Origin: Flammeovirga agarivorans
GTDB taxonomy: Bacteria > Bacteroidota > Bacteroidia > Cytophagales > Flammeovirgaceae
Length of the DNA: 64,000 nucleotides
Assembly (NCBI RefSeq): GCF_012641475.1
Contig: NZ_JABAIL010000003.1
Span: forward strand, 124,001 to 188,000
Direction: 5' to 3'
Made by a program: the position numbers and the translations under genes. Positions 19,064 through 27,767 of the stretch are shown here, in pieces. The notes under the pieces are model-generated. The model was not told where the DNA came from. It saw nothing but the letters and a program-made list of their open reading frames with translations, and did not search any database. How positions within the stretch are numbered: the stretch's first letter is position 1; every line of letters begins with the position of its first letter.

Positions 19064-19104
19064 AAAAGTAGCACATATCCAAAAGTCGGATTTGTGCTAC
19101 TTTT
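19064..19104 (-). terminator. Terminator after the YieH-like phosphatase gene
   Basis: AAAAGTAGCACA and TGTGCTACTTTT form a long stem, with ATCC/GGAT pairing inside. It lies 24 bp beyond the phosphatase stop. The A-rich 5' arm and T-rich 3' arm give a usable U tract on both strands. Confidence 0.65.
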
Positions 19105-19127
19105 CAACACTATTTGTATAATTTATG

Positions 19128-19763
19128 CTATTTAATTAGCACTAATAGGTCTTTCATGGAAGTAAAAACATCTATTCCTTGAGATGAAAACTTTTCTGCA
19201 TCTTCATGTGGACAATATGCTAACACATTAAATCCACCATTTTTTGCTGCTTGTATACCTGATAAACTATCTTCAATAACTAAACTATCCTCTGGTGCTA
19301 CATTCAAATGAGCAGCCGCTGTAAGAAATACTTTCGGATCCGGCTTCCAAGCATTCAAGTCGTAGGCACTAAACATATTTCCTTTAAAAAAACTGTACAA
19401 GCCAGTCGTTTTTAAATTTAATTCCATCTTATTCATAGGACCATTGGATGCTACAGCAAAAGGGAGTGATAAATGTTCAACTACTTCTTTAATTCCTGGT
19501 ATTGGCTGAATATCATTTTCAAACGCTTGGAATGTTCTTTTTCTAAATTCAGCCTCAAAATTATCTTTTAACGTCACCTGATATTTCTCTTGTATATAGC
19601 TAACAATTTGATCAAATGCTTTTCCAGTTAGAGTTTGTATCGCCTCTTCATAAGTAATGTCAATAGAATAGTCTTTAAATAGATCGATGAATACATTCAT
19701 GGTAATCGATTCTGAATCCACAAGAACTCCATCACAGTCGAAGATGATTGCTTTATATTTCAC
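19128..19763 (-). CDS. HAD-superfamily phosphatase, YieH-like
   Basis: Cytosolic sugar-phosphate phosphatase of HAD subfamily IA. Motif I is FDCDGVLVDSE with the nucleophile D9 and D11. Motif II is VASNGPMNKM, motif III is the lysine in AWKPDPKVF, and motif IV is VIEDSLSGIQAA. The SNGPxNKM and YDxxxWKPDP phrases resemble E. coli YieH, known as a 6-phosphogluconate phosphatase, more than beta-phosphoglucomutase. The substrate is inferred from that resemblance alone. The frame opens with GTG at 19763; the first in-frame ATG falls after motif I, so GTG is the likely start. It is flanked by a TACCTTTG box and its own terminator, so it is a single-gene unit. Confidence 0.82.
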   Translation of the reverse strand: MKYKAIIFDCDGVLVDSESITMNVFIDLFKDYSIDITYEEAIQTLTGKAFDQIVSYIQEKYQVTLKDNFEAEFRKRTFQAFENDIQPIPGIKEVVEHLSLPFAVASNGPMNKMELNLKTTGLYSFFKGNMFSAYDLNAWKPDPKVFLTAAAHLNVAPEDSLVIEDSLSGIQAAKNGGFNVLAYCPHEDAEKFSSQGIDVFTSMKDLLVLIK

Positions 19764-19797
19764 TATGTTGTTATTTATCAGTTTATACTTCTTTCTT

Positions 19798-19805
19798 CAA
19801 AGGTA
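19798..19805 (-). promoter_or_regulatory. -7 box candidate for the YieH-like gene
   Basis: TACCTTTG on the minus strand matches TAnnTTTG exactly, 35 bp upstream of the GTG start. The -33 region is a T-run without a clear TTG. Confidence 0.45.
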
Positions 19806-19831
19806 ATAAACCCGAAAGTGATTGAAAAAAT

Positions 19832-19870
19832 AAAAGGTACCCTGTATATAAATCATACAGAGCACCTTTA
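19832..19870 (-). terminator. Terminator after the GIN-domain lipoprotein gene
   Basis: The stem pairs AAAGGTACCCTGTAT with ATACAGAGCACCTTT, with minor mismatches. On the minus strand it is followed by TTTTATTTTTT. It lies 26 bp past the lipoprotein stop. Confidence 0.75.
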
Positions 19871-19896
19871 ACATTCCGAATTACAAACTTTATATC

Positions 19897-20667
19897 TTAT
19901 TGCTGAATAACTTCTCCTGAGCTACTTGTGTTAGCTTCTCTCACTGTTGGGTTTCCTTTAAAATAGAAGTTACCACTTGATGATAAATTTACATTGTACT
20001 CATTCACACAATGAACATAAGCATCTCCTGAAGAAGAAATATCAAAATCTACTTTATCTGATGTCATATCATTAGAGTAACAATTTCCAGAAGAACTAAT
20101 ACGTCCGACTAATTCGCTTGTTGCTCCGACTAACGATGCATCTCCTGAAGAAGAAATATTAACCACTACTCGATTGGCCTCAATATTACTTGCCTCTACA
20201 TTACCAGAAGAACTAATGTTTACAACCAAATCACTGCCTATTCCTGTAGCATCTTCTAATTTGATATCTCCACTAGAAGACGTATTTAGACTTACTTGAG
20301 AAGAACCTTCTCCAACTTCAGAGATAGATATATTTCCACTAGAACTCGCTGTAGCTTCTTTTAACTGAGGAAGCGTAACATAGATATTCAAATCAAAATT
20401 AGACAGGTTTTTATTAATTGAGATTTTCCATATTTCATCTTCTACTTTCTGAGAAAGATGTTCAAAAACCTCAGGTTGTGTTTCTATAGTAATTGTTTGC
20501 TCTTCACCGTATTGGATATATACATGACCGGTCGTTTGGAAGTTCACTCCTTTGATATCTGCCAACTCCAAATTATAGTTTGACGTTGGACCAGAAACGT
20601 CCTCACTGTTACAACTCACAAACCCCATCACTAAAGTGATAAATAAAATTATGTTTAAATTTTTCAT
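19897..20667 (-). CDS. GIN-domain (DUF2807-type) lipoprotein with eight SSSG repeats
   Basis: Lipoprotein of unknown job, common in Bacteroidota. The signal peptide ends in lipobox FVSC (Cys 19). After an N-terminal part (IKGVNFQTTGHVYIQYGEEQ) the protein becomes a beta-solenoid: the tetrapeptide SSSG recurs eight times at roughly 15-25-residue spacing (ATASSSGN, LNTSSSGD, NISSSGN, NISSSGD, RISSSGN, DISSSGD, NLSSSGN, NTSSSGE). This matches the putative auto-transporter adhesin head GIN domain. A surface or periplasmic structural role is inferred. It is a monocistronic unit with its own terminator. Confidence 0.88.
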   Translation of the reverse strand: MKNLNIILFITLVMGFVSCNSEDVSGPTSNYNLELADIKGVNFQTTGHVYIQYGEEQTITIETQPEVFEHLSQKVEDEIWKISINKNLSNFDLNIYVTLPQLKEATASSSGNISISEVGEGSSQVSLNTSSSGDIKLEDATGIGSDLVVNISSSGNVEASNIEANRVVVNISSSGDASLVGATSELVGRISSSGNCYSNDMTSDKVDFDISSSGDAYVHCVNEYNVNLSSSGNFYFKGNPTVREANTSSSGEVIQQ

Positions 20668-20978
20668 GCTTTAAATATTGTTTTCAGTTGTATAACACTT
20701 GACAGTTAGTTTACCCCTACTCCCAAAAGAAAAAAAATATTTTTTTTTCAAATTGATCAAATATTGATACCAATACTGTTCATAAGATACTCTGTTTCCA
20801 GAGTATCATCCAACAATTTTAAACCTTTATTTATAGTAATCAATCACCTTTTTATAGCTTCATTTTTATTAAAAATACTGCCGAAACAATGGAATAAGTA
20901 AAGTCGTTACCAAAAGTAACCTAAGGTCTAATTGACTTTAAAAACACACATACAAATCATCAAAAATCTTATTCATCA
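20668..20978. other. Divergent intergenic region
   Basis: 311 bp between the divergent lipoprotein and antiporter genes. It contains long A and T runs around 20730-20750. I see no exact TAnnTTTG box and no hairpin, although both promoters must lie here. Confidence 0.4.
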
Positions 20979-22379
20979 ATGGAAAATGAAAAAAAAGTTG
21001 GACTGTGGGGACTTGTCGCCATTGTTTTCGGTTCAATGATCGGAGGAGGAATTTTTAATATCCCCCAGAATATGGCTTCAAATGCTGGGTTAGGTGCCGT
21101 TATGTTATCTTGGGTGATTTCAGGAATTGGTATCTGGTTTTTAGTAGAAGTATTTAAATCTTTAGAAGAAAAACACCCTGAATTAAGTTCAGGAATATAT
21201 GCATATGCACAAAAAGGATTCGGCAACTTTGTAGGCTTTAGTAGTGCTTGGGGATATTGGATTGCTGCTATTTTTGGTAACGTAGCTTTTGCAGTACTAT
21301 TAAATGATGCACTTGGTATTTTCTTTCCAAGTCTATTAGAACATGGATGGCAAACAGTGGTTTTCGGATCCGTGTTAGTATGGTTGATGACGACCATTGT
21401 TTGGTTTGGAGTAAATAAGGCTTCATCATTGAATACACTCTCAACAGTGGCAAAATTCTTATCACTGATTGTAATATTTATTATGCTAATCGTTGCCTTC
21501 GATTTTGATGTTTTTACAGCTGATATCTGGAGATTTGGATTAGGAGGTATCGGCAAACAAATTAAAGGTACTATGATGGTAACACTTTGGTGCTTTATTG
21601 GTATTGAAGGAGCAGTTGTGATTTCAGGAAAAGCAAAAAAGAAATCGGACGTTAGTAAGGCGACAATAATTGGTTTTGCAGCAGCATTACTGATGTATCT
21701 GTTATTATCGGCTTTATCTTTTGGTATCCTAAAACAAGAAGAATTAAGCGTTTTATCTTCTCCTTCTACAGGTGGTTTATTACAAGCTGCTGTTGGTAGT
21801 GATTGGGGATTGATGCTAGTAAATATTGCTGTAATAATATCAGTATCTGGAGCTTGGTTAGCTTGGACAATTCTAGTTGCTGAAACACCTTACAGTGCTG
21901 CAAAGGATGGCATCTTACCAAAAATATTTAGTAAAGACAATGCACATCAATCACCAGGGATTTCATTATTAATGTCTAGTATTATTGTTCAATTGGCATT
22001 ATTTATTGTCGTTTCTGCAAAGGATGTTTACTTGGCAGCTGTTGATATTGCCGGAGTGATGATTCTTCCTTCTTACTTGTTAAGTTCCATGTTCTTGCTA
22101 AAAGAGGCACTAAGCAAAAAAGGATATTCAACGAAAATCAAAGTGATTGCTTTATTGTCGTCGTTGTATTGCCTTTGGTTAATTTATGCAGCAGGCATTA
22201 ACTTTTTACTGCTTTCCATGATGTTTTATGCTGTAGGTATTCCATTTTACCTTAAAGCAAGAAAAGAACAAAATGGATCACATGTGTTTGCCAATTATGA
22301 AAAATGGATTGCAGGAACAATGATTAGCTTATCTTTTATTGGGGTTTATATTATATCCACAGGTGCAATGGCACTTTAA
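20979..22379 (+). CDS. APC-family amino-acid antiporter, ArcD-like basic amino acid/polyamine type
   Basis: Inner-membrane transporter with about twelve hydrophobic spans. The N-terminal signature GSMIGGGIFNIPQNMA is that of the basic amino acid/polyamine antiporter group, which includes arginine:ornithine antiporters. Further family features are a conserved LWCFIGIEGAVVISGKAKKKSDV segment region (near residues 205-230) and SGAWLAWTILVAETPYSAAKDG near 290-310. The length of 466 residues is normal. The likely role is exchange of a basic amino acid for its decarboxylated or deiminated product, but there are no arginine-deiminase or decarboxylase genes nearby, so the substrate is not fixed. It stands alone with a terminator 8 bp downstream. 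Confidence 0.85.
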   Translation: MENEKKVGLWGLVAIVFGSMIGGGIFNIPQNMASNAGLGAVMLSWVISGIGIWFLVEVFKSLEEKHPELSSGIYAYAQKGFGNFVGFSSAWGYWIAAIFGNVAFAVLLNDALGIFFPSLLEHGWQTVVFGSVLVWLMTTIVWFGVNKASSLNTLSTVAKFLSLIVIFIMLIVAFDFDVFTADIWRFGLGGIGKQIKGTMMVTLWCFIGIEGAVVISGKAKKKSDVSKATIIGFAAALLMYLLLSALSFGILKQEELSVLSSPSTGGLLQAAVGSDWGLMLVNIAVIISVSGAWLAWTILVAETPYSAAKDGILPKIFSKDNAHQSPGISLLMSSIIVQLALFIVVSAKDVYLAAVDIAGVMILPSYLLSSMFLLKEALSKKGYSTKIKVIALLSSLYCLWLIYAAGINFLLLSMMFYAVGIPFYLKARKEQNGSHVFANYEKWIAGTMISLSFIGVYIISTGAMAL

Positions 22380-22387
22380 TCATAAAA

Positions 22388-22417
22388 AAACAGCCTCAGT
22401 AATTACCGAGGCTGTTT
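22388..22417 (+). terminator. Terminator after the antiporter gene
   Basis: AAACAGCCTC and GAGGCTGTTT form a perfect 10-bp stem starting 8 bp past the stop codon, followed by CTAAATCTTT. The A run on its 5' side lets it also work in the other direction. Confidence 0.8.
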
Positions 22418-22613
22418 CTAAATCTTTACATCTTTAAACTATCATCATCTTAACAAAGCATTATCGATATGGGCAAAAAATTATCGATATTAAAAAATCG
22501 TTTTTGGGTATGTTTTAATCACTATTAATTGAACTACAACTTTATATACTCTTAAAACATGTACCTCACCTTTTATATTTCAGTAGAAAAGTTTCAAAAT
22601 CTGACTTCATAAA

Positions 22614-22652
22614 AAAACGCCTTGAGATAGAATGTTATTCTCAAGGCGTTTT
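22614..22652 (-). terminator. Terminator after the histidine acid phosphatase gene
   Basis: AAAACGCCTTGAGA and TCTCAAGGCGTTTT form a perfect 14-bp stem, with an A run on one side and a T run on the other. It terminates the minus-strand phosphatase gene, whose stop codon touches its edge, and can also stop plus-strand readthrough. Confidence 0.9.
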
Positions 22653-22654
22653 TT

Positions 22655-24028
22655 TTAAAACTGATTTATTGTTTTCATGTAGTTTGTATCACTTATCTGA
22701 TTAGGGGTGATCAAAGTTTCTACATAATCGAGATAACTATCTAATAGGTAAACATTATCTTGATTACCTTCCAAAGGCAGTGTCGCCGGTTGTTCATTAA
22801 ACCTGACCTGTACAAACTTCTCTCCTTCTTTTTCCAACAAAAACCATTCGATATTGGAAGCCATACTTGCATACTCGCCTTCAGACCATTCAATATTAAG
22901 TACATGGTCTGATTTTCTATTGATGTTATTGAGATCTAACAATACAGCTAAGGGTAATGTGGTTTCAGCATGGGCAAAATTAAAATACCCTTGATAATCT
23001 AAAGTTCCCTTCGAAGCTAAACGTAGATTGTTGCTAATATTCATCAGTAATGTCGTTGAATTAGCATAGGAAGTTTTTCGACCTTTATACCCTGGCCCCT
23101 TTTCATAGAAAGCTTCGACATCGCCTATTTTGGCTAGAAGTTGAGTCTCAGAGGGTGTAAAAACAAGGAAGTCTGGACGTTGGTCTGGTGTAATCGCAAA
23201 AGAGATTTTAAAGCATTCATACAGTGCTAAAATGATATCCATCTTCGATGCAATAACAACTTCTCCTTCATCATCTTTATATACTTTCTCACCATTTTCA
23301 ATATTATTGATTATTTGAGACTTAAAATAGTTAGGAAGAATAGCATCCACAATGTCTAGATACTCCTTTGATTTTTTTAGCTCCACTATTTGCTCCTCCC
23401 AAATTGCTGAGTCTTTGTATGCTTTATAGTTAGGAGAAATTTTATGATATCGTAAAAGCGGATCTTTCCCTTTAATAAAATTATTGATTTCCCATTCCGG
23501 ATGGACATCCTTCTCTTTCAATCCTTGTATAAATGCTCCTCTTGAATTCTGAGTTCTTGATTTATATGTCGCATTTCCAATAAACTTTGTAGAGGACTTA
23601 AAGAAATCAGGAGCAATATCGTATAGCCTTTGTCCTATAGCGAAATGTTCTTCTTTCCCTAGTGGAGTTAGTTGACCATAATTGTTTTTCTGAAGATCAA
23701 TAAGTTGCTTTACCTCTTGCATCAATAGTTTGCCCTCCTCTGTTAATTGGTTCTGCTTATCTGCATCCATCATCAATTCATATAATGCAATATCTTCTCC
23801 CGGACCACTCATATATCGAGAACCATGTCTTGCAACATTTGTAATAAAGATGGTTTCATAATCTTCTGGTATAGGAGTAATTTCTTTTGGGGGCATATAG
23901 TTCTTTTTCGAACCAATGTTCCACTCTTGTTCCGTTGTTAAAGATTGCTTTGTATTTTCCTGTGAACAGGATGTCATAAAAAAGAATTGGAATGTACTCA
24001 ATATAAGTACTGTAATTTGTCTGTTCAT
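22655..24028 (-). CDS. Histidine-type acid phosphatase lipoprotein, MINPP/phytase-like
   Basis: Extracytoplasmic phosphatase of histidine phosphatase clade 2. The signal peptide ends MTSC (Cys 21), so it is probably a lipoprotein. The active-site motif is NVARHGSRY with R67-H68-G69, and H68 is the nucleophile. The second motif is HAE at 353-355 (NFAHAETTLPL). HAE in place of HD marks the multiple inositol polyphosphate phosphatase (MINPP) branch, so release of phosphate from phytate or other phosphate esters is the likely role. The length of 457 residues is normal. It is a single-gene unit. Confidence 0.85.
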   Translation of the reverse strand: MNRQITVLILSTFQFFFMTSCSQENTKQSLTTEQEWNIGSKKNYMPPKEITPIPEDYETIFITNVARHGSRYMSGPGEDIALYELMMDADKQNQLTEEGKLLMQEVKQLIDLQKNNYGQLTPLGKEEHFAIGQRLYDIAPDFFKSSTKFIGNATYKSRTQNSRGAFIQGLKEKDVHPEWEINNFIKGKDPLLRYHKISPNYKAYKDSAIWEEQIVELKKSKEYLDIVDAILPNYFKSQIINNIENGEKVYKDDEGEVVIASKMDIILALYECFKISFAITPDQRPDFLVFTPSETQLLAKIGDVEAFYEKGPGYKGRKTSYANSTTLLMNISNNLRLASKGTLDYQGYFNFAHAETTLPLAVLLDLNNINRKSDHVLNIEWSEGEYASMASNIEWFLLEKEGEKFVQVRFNEQPATLPLEGNQDNVYLLDSYLDYVETLITPNQISDTNYMKTINQF

Positions 24029-24209
24029 TATTTAGCTTAGTTATTCAGTTGGTCTATTTCATATTAGGTTTCAGTTGATTATATATCCTCTACATATCAA
24101 TGAAATATAAAAATGGATTTAACAGCAGCGAAAATAAGTAATTTATGATTACGGAATTCTGTGTTCATAAAAAGATAATATTGGCGTCATTAATTGTTAT
24201 TTCACAAAA

Positions 24210-24239
24210 AGTCCTTTACCTAAAAAAAGATAAAGGACT
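24210..24239 (-). terminator. Terminator after the FUSC-family gene
   Basis: AGTCCTTTA and TAAAGGACT form a 9-bp stem. On the minus strand it is followed by TTTTTG. It lies about 55 bp past the FUSC stop codon. Confidence 0.65.
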
Positions 24240-24294
24240 CCAATAAATACATTATGGATTGAGTAATGCTGGGATTATAAAGTATCGTATTTTA

Positions 24295-26385
24295 TTAAGC
24301 AAAACGCTCTTCTTTTAAAGTTTCCCATCTCACCTTATTACTGTACTGTTTGTATTCTTCCATAATATGAATCAACACCCAGTAATTATTAAGAATCTTG
24401 TGGAAATCAAGAGATGCATTACTTTGGTCTAGCCTTTCAAGTATGTTTTGAGCTTTCGCTTTTACCGGGATAATACTAGAGGAATTACCAATTTTTTCAT
24501 CTTGTAACATATACAAAGTTTCTTCCTTGAGTGTTGAAAATTCCATTAATGATTCCTCAAGAGTATTACTTTCCTTCATTCTTTTTATCAGTAACTGAAT
24601 TCTTTTAGAGATTCTATGAATGTAGAAAGTAATATCGTTTAGTTGTTGCTCAGTGATTCCATCAAATAAATCATATTTAATAACTGCACTCCATTTCTCT
24701 AGAGTCATTGCAGCAACTTCCACTTCTCTTTTGGCTAATCTAATTTTTATAACCTTACTCAATTGGTACCATTTCACCTTATCTTTGGCATGAACAAGCA
24801 AATAATGGGCACTATTAAAGAAGCCGTTTATCTTATTCATAAATGCTTTTTCGGGCCTAGTTGTATTGAGCATATACCCCAAAATCACGAGCCATAACAA
24901 TGAAATAGTATTGAAAATATCTGTATTTATGATTCCATAAAAATCATACGATTGATTTTCATTTGTTATCCCCAATAGCATCACACCAAAAGCTGCAGTG
25001 ACAAATGCAAAACCCCTTAGGTAATAATAGTTGATAAACATGTAGATAAATAAGAAGACACTTAATGTATAAAAGCTTCCCAACGCAGGCATAATAAAAG
25101 TATAAATTAGCGTCGTAAAAAAGCTCATGATCGCAAAATATTTGAGAAACTCTTTTGCTTTCAGTTGGGGTGTTAAAGCAATAAACATGGCATTGGCTCC
25201 AGATGACATATACCATTGCGAATGCCCTGGAGGGTCGAAAAATATCCAAATAAGAAAGCCTCCCATTACAGCAAAAGTTGCATAGAGGGCACCTACAAAA
25301 TATTGCTTATCTAACAAGGTGAAATCATAAACCTTATGCTTTGCTACTTTTCTAAATCTGTTGGGAGAATCGTTGACAAGGTGATTGGTGACATACGTTA
25401 ATTCTTCTAATTCATTCATTAGATCATACATCTCCTCTTGAATCAGTTTCAACCGAGTATATTGAAGTTTATTTGAATGATTTTCTTGATCTATTAGAAT
25501 TGTCACCTTATTAAAAGTGAACGTAGTTGCTTCTTGTTTAAGCATTTGAACGACTTGAGACAATCTCTGATGAATTTCATCGTAGGCAGCTATAAATGGC
25601 TTTTTTTCTAAATATACATCCTCTTCATGGTTTAATTCTTCGACATTTATCAATAAACTAACCAAGCTGTTCGACACCTTATTGTACCTAAAAACAAAGT
25701 CTGCCCACAAGTCTTTTCTTTTATGATCATCCGTATTATTGTAGTCAGCTAACGACAGTAAATCAACCAACTCACTTTTACTTTTTTCCATTTTATGATT
25801 GAAAGTTGATGCATCAATCGTTTTATGTTGAAATTGGTATTTTATTAACTCAAATTGTTTTTGAAGATGATGTATTAGTTCTGCTGCTACTTGCTTTGGC
25901 TTTCTTTGTTCGTAATAAGGCCAAATCACAAATGAGATGATGGTATAGATACCTACGCCCAAAACGTTTTCTAGTGTTCTGTACAAAGCATGGTCAAAAG
26001 CATTTATTGGATCAGAAGCACCAGCAGTTGTGATGATCAGACAAGTGAATCCTAACACATTCCATAAATAACTATGCTTTGCATCTGCCATCATCATATA
26101 CATAGTAATAAATACCCAAAGGCCTGCTAAAAACATAAATAAGAAACGACTTTGAGGAGCAAGTGCTAGAATGATTAAGCCGACAATACTTCCGATCACC
26201 GTACCAATTATTCTTAATGTTCCTTTTCGAAAAGACTGATCGATTCTGAAATTGGGCATTGCCACCATACAAATACCAAACCCTGCCCAAGCAGGATCAA
26301 ACCAATTTAATTTTAAAGCGACAGCATAAGTAATCACAAAAGACAATGCTACTTTTACCGCCTCTTTCACTTGTCTGTTTTCCAT
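24295..26385 (-). CDS. FUSC-family (YccS/AaeB-like) inner-membrane protein
   Basis: Integral membrane protein of the fusaric-acid-resistance superfamily. It has two membrane blocks of about six spans. The first runs from KVALSFVITYAVALKLNW to TIISFVIWPYY (residues ~10-160). The second starts near TLLDKQYFVGALYATFAVMGG (~355-510), preceded and followed by long helical cytoplasmic segments. The phrase FDPAWAGFGICMVAMPNF and FFDPPGHSQWYMSSGANAM are repeat-equivalent family signatures. Relatives export aromatic carboxylic acids or are of unknown function, and no membrane-fusion partner is encoded next to it. It is expressed from its own promoter (a TACTTTTG box at 26428-26435). Confidence 0.85.
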   Translation of the reverse strand: MENRQVKEAVKVALSFVITYAVALKLNWFDPAWAGFGICMVAMPNFRIDQSFRKGTLRIIGTVIGSIVGLIILALAPQSRFLFMFLAGLWVFITMYMMMADAKHSYLWNVLGFTCLIITTAGASDPINAFDHALYRTLENVLGVGIYTIISFVIWPYYEQRKPKQVAAELIHHLQKQFELIKYQFQHKTIDASTFNHKMEKSKSELVDLLSLADYNNTDDHKRKDLWADFVFRYNKVSNSLVSLLINVEELNHEEDVYLEKKPFIAAYDEIHQRLSQVVQMLKQEATTFTFNKVTILIDQENHSNKLQYTRLKLIQEEMYDLMNELEELTYVTNHLVNDSPNRFRKVAKHKVYDFTLLDKQYFVGALYATFAVMGGFLIWIFFDPPGHSQWYMSSGANAMFIALTPQLKAKEFLKYFAIMSFFTTLIYTFIMPALGSFYTLSVFLFIYMFINYYYLRGFAFVTAAFGVMLLGITNENQSYDFYGIINTDIFNTISLLWLVILGYMLNTTRPEKAFMNKINGFFNSAHYLLVHAKDKVKWYQLSKVIKIRLAKREVEVAAMTLEKWSAVIKYDLFDGITEQQLNDITFYIHRISKRIQLLIKRMKESNTLEESLMEFSTLKEETLYMLQDEKIGNSSSIIPVKAKAQNILERLDQSNASLDFHKILNNYWVLIHIMEEYKQYSNKVRWETLKEERFA

Positions 26386-26427
26386 TGTTTATTGTGTCAG
26401 AAGTTGATGAATAATTAAAGCATATCG

Positions 26428-26435
26428 CAAAAGTA
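26428..26435 (-). promoter_or_regulatory. -7 box candidate for the FUSC gene
   Basis: TACTTTTG on the minus strand matches TAnnTTTG, 43 bp upstream of the ATG. A TTG is present but only 13 nt further up, which is short for a -33 element. Confidence 0.35.
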
Positions 26436-26629
26436 AAAGGGGCGTTTTCAATTCATTGGTAAAAATTTAGGGGAGATTAGTAAAACTCACTATTAAGCTG
26501 CGAGTAGGATCTCTTTGAATGTTTTCAAGGAAATATTGACACATTCTTCTTTTAATAAATACATTAATAAAGGTTTTTGTAAATTATTTAATAGAGTAAT
26601 TCACAATATCATTCCCTGAAAATTATCTA

Positions 26630-27613
26630 ATGGAAGAAGTACATTTTAACGACAGAGGAGATAGTACCTACTATGAATATTTAAAAGAAAACCTAAAAGG
26701 GAAGCCTGTAGATAAATATACTTTATCCCTTAAAAGCGACCTTATCGATGGTACTCTTTTCGTCGTAGAAGAAAAAGGATTTAGAATTACATCAATCGAT
26801 TATAAAGTCCTGAAAGACTTCTCCATCAACTTTACTTCCGATAAGCAATTTGATTATACTATTATCTTCTTTTGCGAAGATGTAACCTATTCGGGTCATG
26901 ATGATAAGCCCATTCACTTTAGTGTTCCTACAGGGTTTTTAATTTTAGATAATACTCAAAACATCATTTTTGAAAGAAAAAAAGGAACTCACCAACAAAG
27001 AGTCACCTTATATTTTAATCGATCAGATGTATCTCCCTTTTTAAATGAGAAACTCAATACAATCAAAGACTTTGCTTTTCATAAAGGGGATGATCATACG
27101 GCTATATGGAAAAAGGTGTACTTTGATAAAGGGCCGAAAGACATTAACCCTAAACTGAGAAATAGGTGGCATATCATTAAGTTACATGAGCTTTGCCTTA
27201 TCATTTCTAATATTCTCCTTTCATTTAATGGAGAAGAAGACTTGAAGAAAATCTACATGGACCATGAGTTTGAAGCGGTTTTTGAAATTAGAGATTACAT
27301 ACAGCATAACTTTCATGAAAAACCCATCATGTCAAAACTGACAAAAAAATATGGGATCAATTCGACAAAACTTAATGAGATTTTTAAGTATTGCTTCGGT
27401 CAGACCGTCTATAAATATTACAAACATGCAAGAATTTATAAAGTAAGAGACGAAATTATTACCACACATAAATCATTGACAGAAATTGCTTATGAATTTG
27501 GGTTTTCCGATATCAACCACTTATCAAAAAGTTTTATTGAGGAATTTGGAGAAAAGCCAAGCGAATTGAAAAACTCTTCCAAAAATGATTCACAAAAAGG
27601 CCTTGACAAATAA
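26630..27613 (+). CDS. AraC-family transcriptional regulator
   Basis: Cytosolic DNA-binding protein. The N-terminal ~215 residues form an unassigned sensing domain (MEEVHFNDRGDSTYYEYLKE start). The C-terminal ~100 residues carry the two helix-turn-helix units: HNFHEKPIMSKLTKKYGINS, then SLTEIAYEFGFSDINHLSKS, ending FIEEFGEKPSELK. The second helix phrase IAYEFGFSD is the AraC signature. No signal peptide or membrane segment is present. It is divergent from the FUSC gene and precedes the GH109-like gene by 154 bp, so either could be its target. Confidence 0.88.
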   Translation: MEEVHFNDRGDSTYYEYLKENLKGKPVDKYTLSLKSDLIDGTLFVVEEKGFRITSIDYKVLKDFSINFTSDKQFDYTIIFFCEDVTYSGHDDKPIHFSVPTGFLILDNTQNIIFERKKGTHQQRVTLYFNRSDVSPFLNEKLNTIKDFAFHKGDDHTAIWKKVYFDKGPKDINPKLRNRWHIIKLHELCLIISNILLSFNGEEDLKKIYMDHEFEAVFEIRDYIQHNFHEKPIMSKLTKKYGINSTKLNEIFKYCFGQTVYKYYKHARIYKVRDEIITTHKSLTEIAYEFGFSDINHLSKSFIEEFGEKPSELKNSSKNDSQKGLDK

Positions 27614-27767
27614 AGAAATAGCTAACTAAAATTGATTCATAAAATGTTATCGTTAAAAGATTTTAATTGTCTCTAATATCTAAGGAACTCTACTCCTCCT
27701 GATATATATTTAGATAAAATTTATAAACCTTTTCCTACAAACATACGCCTACTCGATCAATTACAAG

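Noticed and set aside
20969-21556. 195-codon open frame on the minus strand
   Set aside because: It is antisense to the antiporter gene, has low-complexity composition and no domain; the plus-strand gene explains the region.
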